A stretch of 53,723 nt of DNA from an uncultured Clostridia bacterium. Its GTDB lineage: Bacteria > Bacillota > Clostridia > Lachnospirales > Cellulosilyticaceae. Numbering within the stretch: position 1 is the first letter of the stretch; each line of letters starts with the position of its first letter. The stretch is from contig CALJNR010000114.1 of the NCBI GenBank assembly GCA_937981575.1, forward strand, positions 1-53,723. Reading direction: 5' to 3'. The notes below the pieces were generated by a model that saw nothing but the letters and a program-made list of their open reading frames with translations, did no database searches and had not been told where the DNA came from. Shown in pieces: positions 35,394-44,015 of this stretch. The position numbers and the translations under genes were made by a program.

Positions 35394-36278
35394 TTATTTT
35401 CCCTCCGTTTCATAATAGCTCATAAAGGTCTCAGACAATCTCTTTTCTTCAATCGTTAAGTCATTTATCTCATAGGTACTTAGTAAAGCAATAAGACTGT
35501 TGATGTTTCCCGAATAGTTAAAAGAAATAGTATCTTTATCAACTTTTAGATTGTGCACCCCAAGATCTAAAAGGTTAGCGGAAATATCGTGAGCAAGTTT
35601 AAGAGTAACTTGTTTAGTCTTTTTGTTAGCAAATTCTGAAATGCTTTTGATAGCTATGATTTTTCCTTCTTTAATGATAGCTACCCTGTCACAAAAGGTT
35701 TCTACTTCAGTCAGGTTGTGGCTGGATAAAAAGATGGTTGTTCCTTTTGCTTTAAGATCCATCAGCGTATCGGCAAGTTTTTGCTGAATAAGCGGATCAA
35801 GCCCATTGGTTGGTTCATCTAGTATTAAAAGCTTAGGTTTATGAAGGAGTGCCTGAACGATAGCCACCTTTTTCTTATTGCCAAGAGAGAGTTCAGATAT
35901 GTTTTTCTCAAGCTCAACACCAAAGGTATTACAAAGCTCCTGTACATAAGTATGATCTGCATTTTGATGAAAAGACTTAGCATAAGCTATCAGTTCTTTA
36001 ACTTTCATATTATCATAGTACCTTACTTCACTTGGGACATAGCCAACGCTTTCTTTAATACGGACTGTATCCTTGCTGCAGTCTAAATCAAATATTTTAG
36101 CTTCTCCCGAGGTTTGGAAAATTAGATTAAGAAGAACTTTGATAGTTGTAGACTTGCCGGCTCCATTAGGACCTATAAAGCCGAATATTTCCCCTTCATT
36201 AACACTAAGAGATACATTTTCGATGCCGCGGTTTTTGCCGTAGTTTTTAGTAAGATTCTTGATTTCAAGTATACTCAT
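35394..36278 (-). CDS. ABC exporter ATPase
   Basis: This 294-residue ATPase has Walker A GPNGAGKSTT (about residue 34), signature LSLGNKKKV (a variant of LSGGQ), and Walker B LLILDEPTNGLDP. A C-terminal extension of about 80 residues is typical of the BcrA-type exporters. It shares an ATGA overlap with the DUF3021 gene upstream and abuts the permease gene, so all are translated together. Confidence 0.9.
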   Translation of the reverse strand: MSILEIKNLTKNYGKNRGIENVSLSVNEGEIFGFIGPNGAGKSTTIKVLLNLIFQTSGEAKIFDLDCSKDTVRIKESVGYVPSEVRYYDNMKVKELIAYAKSFHQNADHTYVQELCNTFGVELEKNISELSLGNKKKVAIVQALLHKPKLLILDEPTNGLDPLIQQKLADTLMDLKAKGTTIFLSSHNLTEVETFCDRVAIIKEGKIIAIKSISEFANKKTKQVTLKLAHDISANLLDLGVHNLKVDKDTISFNYSGNINSLIALLSTYEINDLTIEEKRLSETFMSYYETEGK

Positions 36279-36727
36279 TTTGATGCCCCCTTATTTTTTT
36301 GTGCTTTATAGAGTGCAAGCTTGTTATTTAATTGTTCACCAGTACTTTTATAATACACATAAAGAGAAAAGCTTATAGAGAGATAAAGAATGATACAGCC
36401 CAAAGTAAATAGCCCCAGAAGATAGCCATTTGAGATCTCAAACCATCCGAACCAATAAACAGCCAGTAGCAGTACACTATAAGAAAGAAAGAAATGAATC
36501 AGCACTTTATATTTTTGCTGAAGCCCCTTAAGTGCAAGGTCTCCGAAAGCAAGATAATAAATAAGTGTGAGAATAACAGTTAGAAAGACAAATTGCCAAA
36601 TTGTAATAAACGTCATGGACTCCTGACCAAGAAGCATATTGACCATACTATAAATAATAATAAATGCCGTAAAAAACATGGACCATACAAATTTAAATTG
36701 AACGATAAACTCCATATGTTTCTTCAT
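36275..36727 (-). CDS. DUF3021 membrane protein
   Basis: This 150-residue protein has four membrane segments and fits the DUF3021 family. In Firmicutes, DUF3021 proteins regularly pair with LytTR DNA-binding proteins and often restrain them, as in the LytTR regulatory systems. Here it follows the LytTR gene by 14 bases and overlaps the exporter ATPase gene by four. Its sequestering role is inferred from the pairing. Confidence 0.82.
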   Translation of the reverse strand: MKKHMEFIVQFKFVWSMFFTAFIIIYSMVNMLLGQESMTFITIWQFVFLTVILTLIYYLAFGDLALKGLQQKYKVLIHFFLSYSVLLLAVYWFGWFEISNGYLLGLFTLGCIILYLSISFSLYVYYKSTGEQLNNKLALYKAQKNKGASK

Positions 36728-36741
36728 AATAATCCCTCCCT

Positions 36742-37179
36742 TTATAAACCAATGCGTTCCTTGAGAATGGATACATACTGCCTGGATACTATAAGCTTCT
36801 CGTTATTTTCAAGAAGTAGTTCCAGCCTCCCGTTTAGTCTAGGTGTCAGTTTCTCGATTTTGCTGATATGAATAATGGTTTGCTTACTGGCTCTGAAAAA
36901 ATCATATTTTGTAAGCAAAGTTTCCACCTCATAGAGTCTAAGAGGGGATTCGAAAACTTGATCCTTGGTATAAATAAAGGTTTTTTTGTCCACGCTTTCA
37001 AAGTAAAAAATATCATCTGGGTCTATGATATGCGTCTCTTTATTAATAACACCAAAGATCTTTTCATGAAAACCTTTCAGCATACCGACAAGTTTTAGAA
37101 TTTCATTATCAGCACTAGAACACTTAATAATAATTTCTGTCTCAAGATGATTTGGAGATTCGTCTACAGTAACTTTCAT
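36742..37179 (-). CDS. LytTR-type DNA-binding regulator without a receiver domain
   Basis: This 145-residue protein consists of a short N-terminal segment and a LytTR DNA-binding domain (about 40-143, with IDPDDIFYFESVDKKTFIYT, FFRASKQTIIHISKIEKL, then LELLLENNEKLIVSRQYV). It lacks the receiver domain of AgrA/LytR regulators. In such stand-alone forms the partner DUF3021 protein is thought to control activity. It is the first gene of the operon leading to an ABC exporter. Confidence 0.9.
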   Translation of the reverse strand: MKVTVDESPNHLETEIIIKCSSADNEILKLVGMLKGFHEKIFGVINKETHIIDPDDIFYFESVDKKTFIYTKDQVFESPLRLYEVETLLTKYDFFRASKQTIIHISKIEKLTPRLNGRLELLLENNEKLIVSRQYVSILKERIGL

Positions 37180-37214
37180 GAGATCCCCTCCTGTTAGTAG
37201 ATGTTCTTAATTAC

Positions 37215-37243
37215 ACTATAAAGACTAATTTAGGCTGAGTAAA
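37215..37243 (-). promoter_or_regulatory. Promoter of the LytTR-DUF3021-ABC operon
   Basis: On the minus strand TTTACT (37243-37238) and TATAGT (37220-37215) are 17 bases apart, 36 bases upstream of the LytTR start. I could not identify LytTR direct repeats with confidence. Confidence 0.55.
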
Positions 37244-37351
37244 GGGGCAGCGACCAAGATGCATAAAGGAGGGACTAAGCTGCAAAAAATAGACAGCATC
37301 TAGAAAGATGGATTGATGTACAATTTCGTTAGGTTAATCATTAGCGTAAAA

Positions 37352-37391
37352 ATTCAAAAAGAAACTGTACCATGAAGTGACAGTTTCTTTT
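37352..37391 (-). terminator. Terminator of the DUF421 operon
   Basis: A perfect 12-base stem (37357-37368 with 37380-37391) reads on the minus strand into a T-rich tail, about 65 bases after the DUF421 stop codon. It could also act on the plus strand. Confidence 0.75.
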
Positions 37392-37456
37392 ATAGAGGGC
37401 ATATTTCTTAGAATTCCAGAACATGAAATAAATTATTAGGAAGTAAGATTTAAGGA

Positions 37457-38182
37457 TTAATGTTTAATAATAGGAATAAGTATTTCATTACTGTCTTTTA
37501 GAGAGATCTGAAGGTCATGATTATGATTAATAGAGGCAAAGAAAATAGATTTTATGTCAAGAATATTTTGGTGTTCTAGCTCTTTTCTAAGCCATGATTC
37601 ATCTAGACCCAAAAAGCCTAAAACATCGGCATAAATCTTGCCTTCTATAACAACGGGAAAGGTAATATTGGAAGTCTTCTTAGCAATTTTCATATCTTCT
37701 AAAGTGACTGCGTTCTTTTTGGGTTTTTTAAGAATGCTGAGATTTCCGCTGGATTCGATAATGGCCGTTTCTACTTCGTTAATGTCAAATATATCTTTTT
37801 CGCGGAGCATTTGCAGAATGTTATCAATGGAATAGTGGATTTTTTTAAGATTATCATTAAGCAGCTTCCCATTTTGTATAATGATTGTGGGCTCAAAGGT
37901 AATAAATCTTCCGATCTTGCGATTGGATATTTTGATATTCGCAACGAGCTTTTGGATAAGGGAAATAAGAATAATGGCTACAAAGGTAGGGAGATGTTTG
38001 ATTTCAGGATCAGCAATATCAGCGCCTACAACAGCGCCTAAGATAACAATAATCAAAAAGTCAAAAACAGGCAGTTCACCAATAGCCCTTTTTCCCATAT
38101 ATAACGTAACGAATAACAGTAAAGGCAAAATAGTAACAATTCTGCCGAAAACGATAGATGAGTCATGAATAAATTCAAGCAT
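37457..38182 (-). CDS. DUF421 (YetF-type) membrane protein
   Basis: This 241-residue protein has three N-terminal membrane segments (about 10-85) and a cytoplasmic DUF421 domain. The domain is marked by ITFEPTIIIQNGKLLNDNLKK (about 93-113) and the later VEGKIYADVLGFLGLDESWL. Bacillus YetF and YkjA belong here; their function is not settled, though sporulation or germination links exist for relatives. It is 36 bases downstream of an unknown exported protein on the same strand, and likely co-transcribed with it. Confidence 0.88.
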   Translation of the reverse strand: MLEFIHDSSIVFGRIVTILPLLLFVTLYMGKRAIGELPVFDFLIIVILGAVVGADIADPEIKHLPTFVAIILISLIQKLVANIKISNRKIGRFITFEPTIIIQNGKLLNDNLKKIHYSIDNILQMLREKDIFDINEVETAIIESSGNLSILKKPKKNAVTLEDMKIAKKTSNITFPVVIEGKIYADVLGFLGLDESWLRKELEHQNILDIKSIFFASINHNHDLQISLKDSNEILIPIIKH

Positions 38183-38218
38183 TTAAAAGCTCCTTTCTGT
38201 CAGCGCTGTCAATAGAAC

Positions 38219-38707
38219 TTAAAAGTTATCCTCCAGTGCATCAAGTGTTTCAACACTAAACCTTTTATAAAGATAAAAGTCTTCCAAAAGAATGTTCCTA
38301 TCTACATTACTCGATTGACCTGAGAGTATGCTGAGCTGATAGAGCGCATTTTTAATAAAATTTAGTGAAACACAGGCAAGAAGGGCATCTCTGTTTTCAA
38401 GACTAATACTAGGAGTTGTTCTAAGATAGGCCGTAATTTCTTTGCCTAATGTTTCTATTCTTCCATTAATAAAATTGATTTCTTTTTCTATACCAGATCG
38501 GTCTTGAGGCAGATAGCATATAATGGATTGCGATAAAGAAAAAACATGATTTTGTATAACTCTGATACCACTAATTTGCTGTTTAATGATGGCTTCATGT
38601 CTAAGGTTGCTGACGGTAACAGAAGCATTTAATGGGAATGCTGTAAATATAATAGTAATAGATAAAATAAAGATTATATAGAATTTAGAAAGAGTATGCT
38701 GTTTCAT
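38219..38707 (-). CDS. Unknown exported or membrane-anchored protein
   Basis: I do not recognise this 162-residue protein. It has one N-terminal hydrophobic segment (about 9-28) that could be a signal peptide ending near NAS. The remainder is predicted to be largely helical (NHVFSLSQSIICYL, GIEKEINFINGRIETLGKEI) with two isolated cysteines. It precedes the DUF421 gene on the same strand by 36 bases. Its partner role, if any, is unclear. Confidence 0.55.
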   Translation of the reverse strand: MKQHTLSKFYIIFILSITIIFTAFPLNASVTVSNLRHEAIIKQQISGIRVIQNHVFSLSQSIICYLPQDRSGIEKEINFINGRIETLGKEITAYLRTTPSISLENRDALLACVSLNFIKNALYQLSILSGQSSNVDRNILLEDFYLYKRFSVETLDALEDNF

Positions 38708-38875
38708 CTTGAACCTCTATATCACAGTATGATATATCTAAGATAACCATTTTATACAGCATTATGCATAGGGCGCACCAGATGATGAATAAAAATCTAT
38801 TAACCTGATCATAAAATGGATAGACAAGTGATTTTTTTGAGAGCAGATCAAATAGAATGAGTGGAGGTGAAAGGG

Positions 38876-39721
38876 ATGAACGAAAAAAGTACTGTCCTTA
38901 TTACGGGAGGTAATGCAGGGATGGGAAAGGCTGCAGCAACGGAACTTGCAAAACTTGGGCATCATGTTATTATTCTTTGCAGAAATAAAGAAAGAGGCGA
39001 CAAGGCACTAGAGGACATTAAGGAAGAAAGCGGAAGCAGCAGTGTTTTTATGATGCTCTGTGACCTGGGAAGCATGGCGAGCATAAGAAGATTCGCCAGC
39101 GAATTTAAAAAACAGTATAAGAGGCTCCATATCCTTATTAACAATGCGGGGGTTATACTGCCTAAAAGACATGAAACCAGTGATGGCTGTGAACTGCAGT
39201 TTGGTGTCAACCATTTAGGTCACTTTCTTTTGACGAACCTGCTTCTGGATACAATTAAAAACAGTGCACCAGCCCGCATCATTAATGTCTCGTCAGGAGC
39301 CCATAAAGCAGGAAAAATTCACTTTGAGGATATTCATCTTAAAAAGAACTTCAACTTAGTCAAAGCGTACTCGCAGTCTAAACTTGCCAATGTGCTTTTT
39401 ACCTATGAATTAGCTGAAAGACTTGAGGGGAGTGGGGTTACTGTCAATGCCCTTCACCCAGGAGCTGTAGCAACAGAGATGGGAATTAACAGAGAGACAG
39501 GATTTGGGAGAGCACTAACAGGCATGCTGAAACCCTTTTTCAAGACGCCGCAAGAGGGAGCTTCTACAACCGTGTATTTAGCTGTATCCGACGAGGTCGA
39601 GGGTGTCACAGGCAAGTATTATTGTGATAAAAAAGCTATTCCTTCTTCAAAGCTTTCCTATGATCAAGAGCTTGCCAAAAAGCTGTGGGAAGTCAGCGAG
39701 AAGCTTGTACATCTCAAATAA
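38876..39721 (+). CDS. Short-chain dehydrogenase/reductase
   Basis: This 281-residue NAD(P)-dependent oxidoreductase has the nucleotide-binding motif TGGNAGMGKAAA (about residues 11-22), NNAG near residue 85, a catalytic serine in NVSSGAH, and YSQSK for the Tyr-Lys pair. It resembles the retinol-dehydrogenase-like SDRs (HPGAVATEMGINRETGFGRA), whose substrate cannot be predicted. The ATG at 38876 is used because GGAGG sits eight bases before it; a GTG at 38861 would place that site inside the gene. It is a lone gene divergent from the unknown/DUF421 pair. Confidence 0.92.
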   Translation: MNEKSTVLITGGNAGMGKAAATELAKLGHHVIILCRNKERGDKALEDIKEESGSSSVFMMLCDLGSMASIRRFASEFKKQYKRLHILINNAGVILPKRHETSDGCELQFGVNHLGHFLLTNLLLDTIKNSAPARIINVSSGAHKAGKIHFEDIHLKKNFNLVKAYSQSKLANVLFTYELAERLEGSGVTVNALHPGAVATEMGINRETGFGRALTGMLKPFFKTPQEGASTTVYLAVSDEVEGVTGKYYCDKKAIPSSKLSYDQELAKKLWEVSEKLVHLK

Positions 39722-39845
39722 TAATAAGTGACGTGATAACCCCATAGAAATTAATCAAAACGGTGCAGGCTTTGATAGATTCAGCACAAAGGAGTAGGGA
39801 TTATTAATATTAATTAAAATGATTAGTATATGAACTGTGTATTAG

Positions 39846-39934
39846 AAAAAAGCCTTAGGAACTCGAGGTGACCCCTTAAAGTTAGACCTGAAAATCTAAC
39901 TTTAAGGGGTCAGTTCAATTCTAGAGGCTTTTTT
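39846..39934 (+). terminator. Split terminator: outer stem interrupted by an inserted palindrome
   Basis: A 10-base outer stem (39846-39855 with 39925-39934, ending in six T) would form an ordinary terminator if the roughly 70 bases between its arms were absent. Those bases contain a second, perfect 18-base hairpin. It lies about 125 bases after the SDR gene. Confidence 0.65.
39869..39917. mobile_element. Ends-only relic of an IS3/IS150-type insertion sequence
   Basis: TGACCCCTTAAAGTTAGA (39869-39886) and its exact reverse complement (39895-39912) are separated by only eight bases, and the right side continues towards TGAACTGACCCC on the opposite strand. I recall such ends (TGAACTGACCCC...AAAGTTAGA) from IS3/IS150-group elements of Firmicutes. 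No transposase is left, so this would be a fully deleted copy or a very small derived element. The assignment rests on memory of the consensus. Confidence 0.5.
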
Positions 39935-39998
39935 GCATACTTAAAATTTTGTCTATCAAATTTAGGCTAGAAGAAAAGAAGTTTGAAAGATTAAATTA

Positions 39999-40027
39999 TT
40001 GACATATTTTAAAATATTCAGTAAAAT
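39999..40027 (+). promoter_or_regulatory. Strong sigma-A promoter of the lectin operon
   Basis: TTGACA (39999-40004) and TAAAAT (40022-40027) are exactly 17 bases apart. The 5' leader is about 125 bases and can form an 8-base hairpin (40063-40070 with 40089-40096). A clean AGGAGG ribosome site precedes the lectin start. Confidence 0.8.
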
Positions 40028-40161
40028 TGTAAGTATATTTACTCTTTGTTTAACATTAGATCTATGCTTTTAGACTCTTTCACAATATAAAGCATATAGT
40101 CTATTGAATAACCAAATAGAAAAGCAGTAGATATTTAATTACAAAATAGGAGGAATTTTAT

Positions 40162-40551
40162 ATGGCAAAAAATGCAACATATTTTTTGAAGAACTTTAGA
40201 CAAGGAGACTACATGTTTTGGTCGATCTGCTCGCAGTGTCAAAGCACAGCAACAATTGTACTAAAAGATGACAGTCGTACATATTTTACTGTTAACAAAA
40301 CTTCACCGTCTACAGACCTGCAAAAATTAGCTCAGGATTCAGCTGCTTACCAAGGAGGAAATAACTTAAGAATTGAGATTATGGTTAACTTTCCTAATGC
40401 TAACATTCAGCAGACAATTAATTCTTATAACATAACAGACAGTTGTGCAAATATTGTTGGACATGGTTACAATTTCTGTATAGAAGACTCAGATGATAAC
40501 GACTATAATGATTATTACATTGACATAGTAGCTTGGAATAAAAAAGGGTAA
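40162..40551 (+). CDS. LecB (PA-IIL)-like calcium-dependent lectin
   Basis: This 129-residue protein has no signal peptide. Its C-terminus reads EDSDDNDYND (108-117), followed by a strand and a terminal glycine. In Pseudomonas LecB the fucose/mannose-binding site uses two calcium ions held by Glu95, Asp99, Asp101, Asn103 and Asp104 in EDGTDNDYND, plus the C-terminal Gly114 carboxylate of the partner subunit. Here Glu108, Asp112, Asp114, Asn116, Asp117 and terminal Gly129 match, with a two-residue longer last strand. Length and strand pattern also fit LecB (114 residues). LecB is likewise made without a classical signal. The loop that sets sugar choice is too diverged to read. It is followed after 19 bases by a DUF6765-type gene. 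Confidence 0.8.
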   Translation: MAKNATYFLKNFRQGDYMFWSICSQCQSTATIVLKDDSRTYFTVNKTSPSTDLQKLAQDSAAYQGGNNLRIEIMVNFPNANIQQTINSYNITDSCANIVGHGYNFCIEDSDDNDYNDYYIDIVAWNKKG

Positions 40552-40570
40552 ATGACAAGGAGGTTATGAT

Positions 40571-41758
40571 ATGGATATTAATTATCATTATTTTGCTGTA
40601 AAGAGCTTAGCTTTAAAAGCAGGATACATAGAAGATGACGCACAGCTATTAGCCAGTTATTCTCAGTTTGTAGACGACTTCGACCTATATGCATACATGT
40701 ATTTAGATAATGTTCCGGACTATGCAAGACATCTGGCTTATAAACTGCCGAATGGCAAATGGCTCTTTAATCCAGTGACAACAGGCTTTAATTCCCTTCC
40801 GGATTTTGCAAGGCTGATTCTTGATAGATATCAGCGCAGGGTCGTTATTCCGTTTCACTTTATTCCCCTTCAGAGACTTAACACAAAACAGACAAGCCGG
40901 GCTAACTGGAGAACAATTCCGGCTTCTCTTGATACGCCATCACTTATGACAGAGCTTTTAACAAAAGCAAAACAGCAGTATATTGACAAACAAGAAAGGT
41001 ATAATCTGATGCGTATCGGAATGCTGCTGCATACTTTTGCTGATACCTATGCCCATCAAGGATTTTCTGGATTCCAAGGCTGGGAGAATCACAGTATGCT
41101 TACTAAAGTAATAAATAATATTAATAATGAGGAGATAACAGCAAGTTATGAACCAGGCAGGTATTTTCTCTATCCATCTATTGGACACGTAAATGTTAAC
41201 CATGCCCCTGATGACAGTAATGTAAGATTCGAGATAAGACAAAAGTTAAATCAAAATGATGATTATTCGATTTACTATAACCGAAGCAATACCCGGGACT
41301 TTGTTGATATCTCAAAAGAGATTATTAATTTCCTTTTATCATGCAAAGGGAAGGATAAAATAGATGAAGCGGAGTGGGAAGTTTTTTATCCGCTCTTAGT
41401 TCAAGGATTTAAAACAGAGCAAAAAGATATCGGCAGACTGTGCAGTTACTGGAAGTCTATATTTCCGGAGAATGAGTATTATTACAGTAAAGAAAGCTTG
41501 CTAAAAAGCCAGATTGACGTTTCGAAAGAAAATGAGTTTATGCTGTCAGCGGAAGGTGAACTACTTGATATTCTAAGGGCGAGTGGGCAAACGGTGGTAT
41601 CTTCTACACTAATGACTATAAAAAGTGAGGACTTCTTCCACTATAATGTAATGGCGAAGCAAATATGCGATGAAGTGAATGGATTCATTACTGAAAGCAG
41701 AGAGTTTAAAGAGTACGCTGATAACTTTTCATCTAAGTTCAGCACATCAAGTTTTTAG
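40571..41758 (+). CDS. DUF6765-like protein with phospholipase-C-type metal motif
   Basis: This 395-residue protein begins MDINYHYFAVKSLALKAGY, which I recall as the DUF6765 family pattern. A central segment HTFADTYAHQGFSG carries H-x3-D-x3-H (His154, Asp158, His162), the kind of zinc-ligand spacing seen in zinc-dependent phospholipase C and S1/P1 nuclease folds. Another early histidine (His6) and the GHVNVNHAPDD segment near residue 202 could complete a metal site. No signal peptide is visible. It is coupled to the lectin gene (19-base gap, AAGGAGGTTATGAT ribosome site), so the two probably act together on a glycan- or lipid-bearing target. Enzymatic activity is inferred. Confidence 0.65.
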   Translation: MDINYHYFAVKSLALKAGYIEDDAQLLASYSQFVDDFDLYAYMYLDNVPDYARHLAYKLPNGKWLFNPVTTGFNSLPDFARLILDRYQRRVVIPFHFIPLQRLNTKQTSRANWRTIPASLDTPSLMTELLTKAKQQYIDKQERYNLMRIGMLLHTFADTYAHQGFSGFQGWENHSMLTKVINNINNEEITASYEPGRYFLYPSIGHVNVNHAPDDSNVRFEIRQKLNQNDDYSIYYNRSNTRDFVDISKEIINFLLSCKGKDKIDEAEWEVFYPLLVQGFKTEQKDIGRLCSYWKSIFPENEYYYSKESLLKSQIDVSKENEFMLSAEGELLDILRASGQTVVSSTLMTIKSEDFFHYNVMAKQICDEVNGFITESREFKEYADNFSSKFSTSSF

Positions 41759-41790
41759 TCTATATATAAAATGGAATAGTTTCGATTTAG

Positions 41791-41816
41791 AGAGCCAGAA
41801 AACCTGGCTCTTTTTT
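41791..41816 (+). terminator. Terminator of the lectin operon
   Basis: A perfect 8-base stem (41791-41798 with 41804-41811) with a five-base loop ends in a T run, 33 bases after the stop codon. Confidence 0.92.
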
Positions 41817-41914
41817 ACCTATTAAACTTTATAAATCTTCTCCAGTACTGTAAAGCAAATAGAAAAGAATGCATACAATGAAGCAAGATAGGCTTTATTT
41901 AAGGAGAGGGGAAG

Positions 41915-43666
41915 ATGTTTAGATCAAATGGAAAGAAAGAAAAGAGTTTAGTGATTAAAATCTCCATATTATTTATTATGATTGTAAGCGCTGCTGTCAG
42001 CTTGATTTCAGTTACAGCCTATATACAAAGCTATCATCTACTGGTAACGAGTTTAGGGGAAAAAAGCCTGAAAATAGCTGAGGCCGCTAGAACCCTGATA
42101 GATACCAACGTTTTTATCACCCTAAAAACAGTTGAAGATGAAAAATCAGAAGGCTATCAAAGCATGAGATTAGCTTTAAGTGAATTAAGGGAGCTGACTG
42201 GCGCTAAGTATCTTTATACAATGACGAAAAATAATAAAGGTGAGTTTATTTATAGTGTAGACGGGTCAGCAGAAGAAGACTTATCCCATATAGGCGATGT
42301 AGAGGAAAGTTTATGGTTTTTTGAGTATGTGTGGCAAGGCGGCAGCTATAGTGGAAAGGTTATTGAAGTCGGGGACTGGGGCATACTGATAAGCGCGATG
42401 ATACCTTTGCGAGATCATTCTGGAAAAATAATTGGCATTATTGGGGCAGACTATAATGTAGAAGAAGAATATATGGCCTTTCAGAAGTTTAAAATAATGC
42501 TGATAGGTATGACCGCAGCAATTTTACTGTGTATCTCGCTTTCCATCATTTTCTTATCGCGGTATATTGTACGACCTCTTAAGAGACTGACACTTTTGAT
42601 GCAGAAGGTGACAAGCGGAGATTTGGGAGTATATGCAGAAGTAGAAGCGGACAATGAAATTGGTAGATTAGCGGATAACTTTAATCAAATGATAGCGTAC
42701 ATTAACTACCTTATTCAAAGTCTTGATGGAAACATTAAAGCTGCACAGACTTCGGGTATTAAGTTAAGTGAAACTTCGAGGCAGATTAACTTGCAAAGCC
42801 ATAATGTCCATCATGGGGTAGCTGAAATAACGCTTGGTATGGAACAGACGTCTTCTGCAATAGAAGAAATTACGGCTTCAAGTAATGAAATGATCATGCA
42901 GCTAAAGGGGTTTTCAGAGAAAGTAAGCGGCATGGAGGCAGCTATAAGAGAAATAAGAAATAGGGCCAAACAGACTGAAGAATATGTGAAGACCTCAAAT
43001 GATATGACGCAGCAAATTTATAGAGAACAAGAAGGGGAGATGGTTAAGGCTATCGAAACCGGAAAGGTCGTTTCTGAAATTAAGCTCATTGCAGACACGA
43101 TTTCAAAAATAACATCACAGATTAACCTATTAGCAATCAATGCAGCAATAGAGGCGGCAAGAGCCGGCGAAGGAAGCAAAGGGTTTACTGTAGTTGCAAG
43201 CGAAGTAACAAAACTTGCAAGGCAGTCATCGGAAGCCGTTAAAAATATTGATGTTTTAACCAGACAAGTGCAAAAAGCTTTTGAAAATTTATCTGATGCA
43301 TCCAGACAAATGCTAGGGTTTATTGAGCATAAGGTCATTAAAGATTATGAAATACTCATGGAGACAGGGACGCAGTATTTAGAAGATGCTAAGTGTATGG
43401 ACCACTTTATTGATCGTTTGGCAGCTGAATCTGAGAGTATTACCCGAAATGTTTATGAAGTGAATCGTGCGATAGAAAGCGTTGCATCGGCAGTAGAACA
43501 AACAACTACAAGCTTGCAGGTTATTTCAGTAAATGCGCAGCAAACGGCAAAAGCCTCAGAAGAGATTGAAAAAGTTTCTGACGGGCAGAAAGAATCAGTA
43601 AGCAGATTAAGTAAGGTGATATCAAGTTTGTTTAAGATGAATGAGCATAAGAACATTTTTAGCTAG
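41915..43666 (+). CDS. Methyl-accepting chemotaxis protein
   Basis: This 583-residue receptor has two membrane helices (about 12-35 and 192-215) around an extracytoplasmic Cache-like sensor; [15 protein letters not shown] (about 168-182) is a typical Cache ending. A HAMP domain (about 216-268) and a long signalling coiled coil follow. The conserved tip [18 protein letters not shown], continuing with [19 protein letters not shown], lies at about residues 403-445. It lacks the C-terminal CheR-docking pentapeptide. No chemotaxis genes are adjacent; the CheR-like gene at 30355 is in another operon. The ligand is unknown. Confidence 0.94.
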   Translation: MFRSNGKKEKSLVIKISILFIMIVSAAVSLISVTAYIQSYHLLVTSLGEKSLKIAEAARTLIDTNVFITLKTVEDEKSEGYQSMRLALSELRELTGAKYLYTMTKNNKGEFIYSVDGSAEEDLSHIGDVEESLWFFEYVWQGGSYSGKVIEVGDWGILISAMIPLRDHSGKIIGIIGADYNVEEEYMAFQKFKIMLIGMTAAILLCISLSIIFLSRYIVRPLKRLTLLMQKVTSGDLGVYAEVEADNEIGRLADNFNQMIAYINYLIQSLDGNIKAAQTSGIKLSETSRQINLQSHNVHHGVAEITLGMEQTSSAIEEITASSNEMIMQLKGFSEKVSGMEAAIREIRNRAKQTEEYVKTSNDMTQQIYREQEGEMVKAIETGKVVSEIKLIADTISKITSQINLLAINAAIEAARAGEGSKGFTVVASEVTKLARQSSEAVKNIDVLTRQVQKAFENLSDASRQMLGFIEHKVIKDYEILMETGTQYLEDAKCMDHFIDRLAAESESITRNVYEVNRAIESVASAVEQTTTSLQVISVNAQQTAKASEEIEKVSDGQKESVSRLSKVISSLFKMNEHKNIFS

Positions 43667-43732
43667 GAGAATGAGCGTAAATCAGATATAATAAAATATA
43701 AAATAATTTACACATGATACAAGGAGGCTATA

Positions 43733-43972
43733 ATGAGCGAAAGTAAAGAAAGCCTGATAAAATCCGTTCTTAGTATGAGAAGAAGATTAAGCAGTATACC
43801 TTCATCAGGAAATAGAGAGATTGAAATCTTTGAAGAGCAGATGAGTAAGTCCTTAAAGAGAATAGATAAAGTAAGTTATCTATCAAAAAAGTTTAGTTTA
43901 GCAGACCTTGCTGAAATTCATAAGGCTTATGAAGAGCTCATAAGTCCAAGGCCAAAGACAGAAAGAGACTAA
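43733..43972 (+). CDS. Small unknown helical protein
   Basis: I do not recognise this 79-residue protein. It is charged and probably all helical (SLIKSVLSMRRRLSSIP, then EIEIFEEQMSKSLKRIDKVS), with no membrane segment or cysteine. It has a good AAGGAGG ribosome site seven bases before the ATG. It sits 66 bases after the chemoreceptor and 43 bases before the YjbR-type gene, all on the same strand. Confidence 0.65.
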   Translation: MSESKESLIKSVLSMRRRLSSIPSSGNREIEIFEEQMSKSLKRIDKVSYLSKKFSLADLAEIHKAYEELISPRPKTERD

Positions 43973-44015
43973 TAGGCTTAAAGGATACGATGTTTAATGC
44001 AAGGGGGAAAAGAGA

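Noticed and set aside
41915-43666. Chemoreceptor as a direct partner of the CheR-like enzyme at 30355
   Set aside because: The receptor lacks the C-terminal pentapeptide tether, lies over 10 kb away in another unit, and nothing else links the two.
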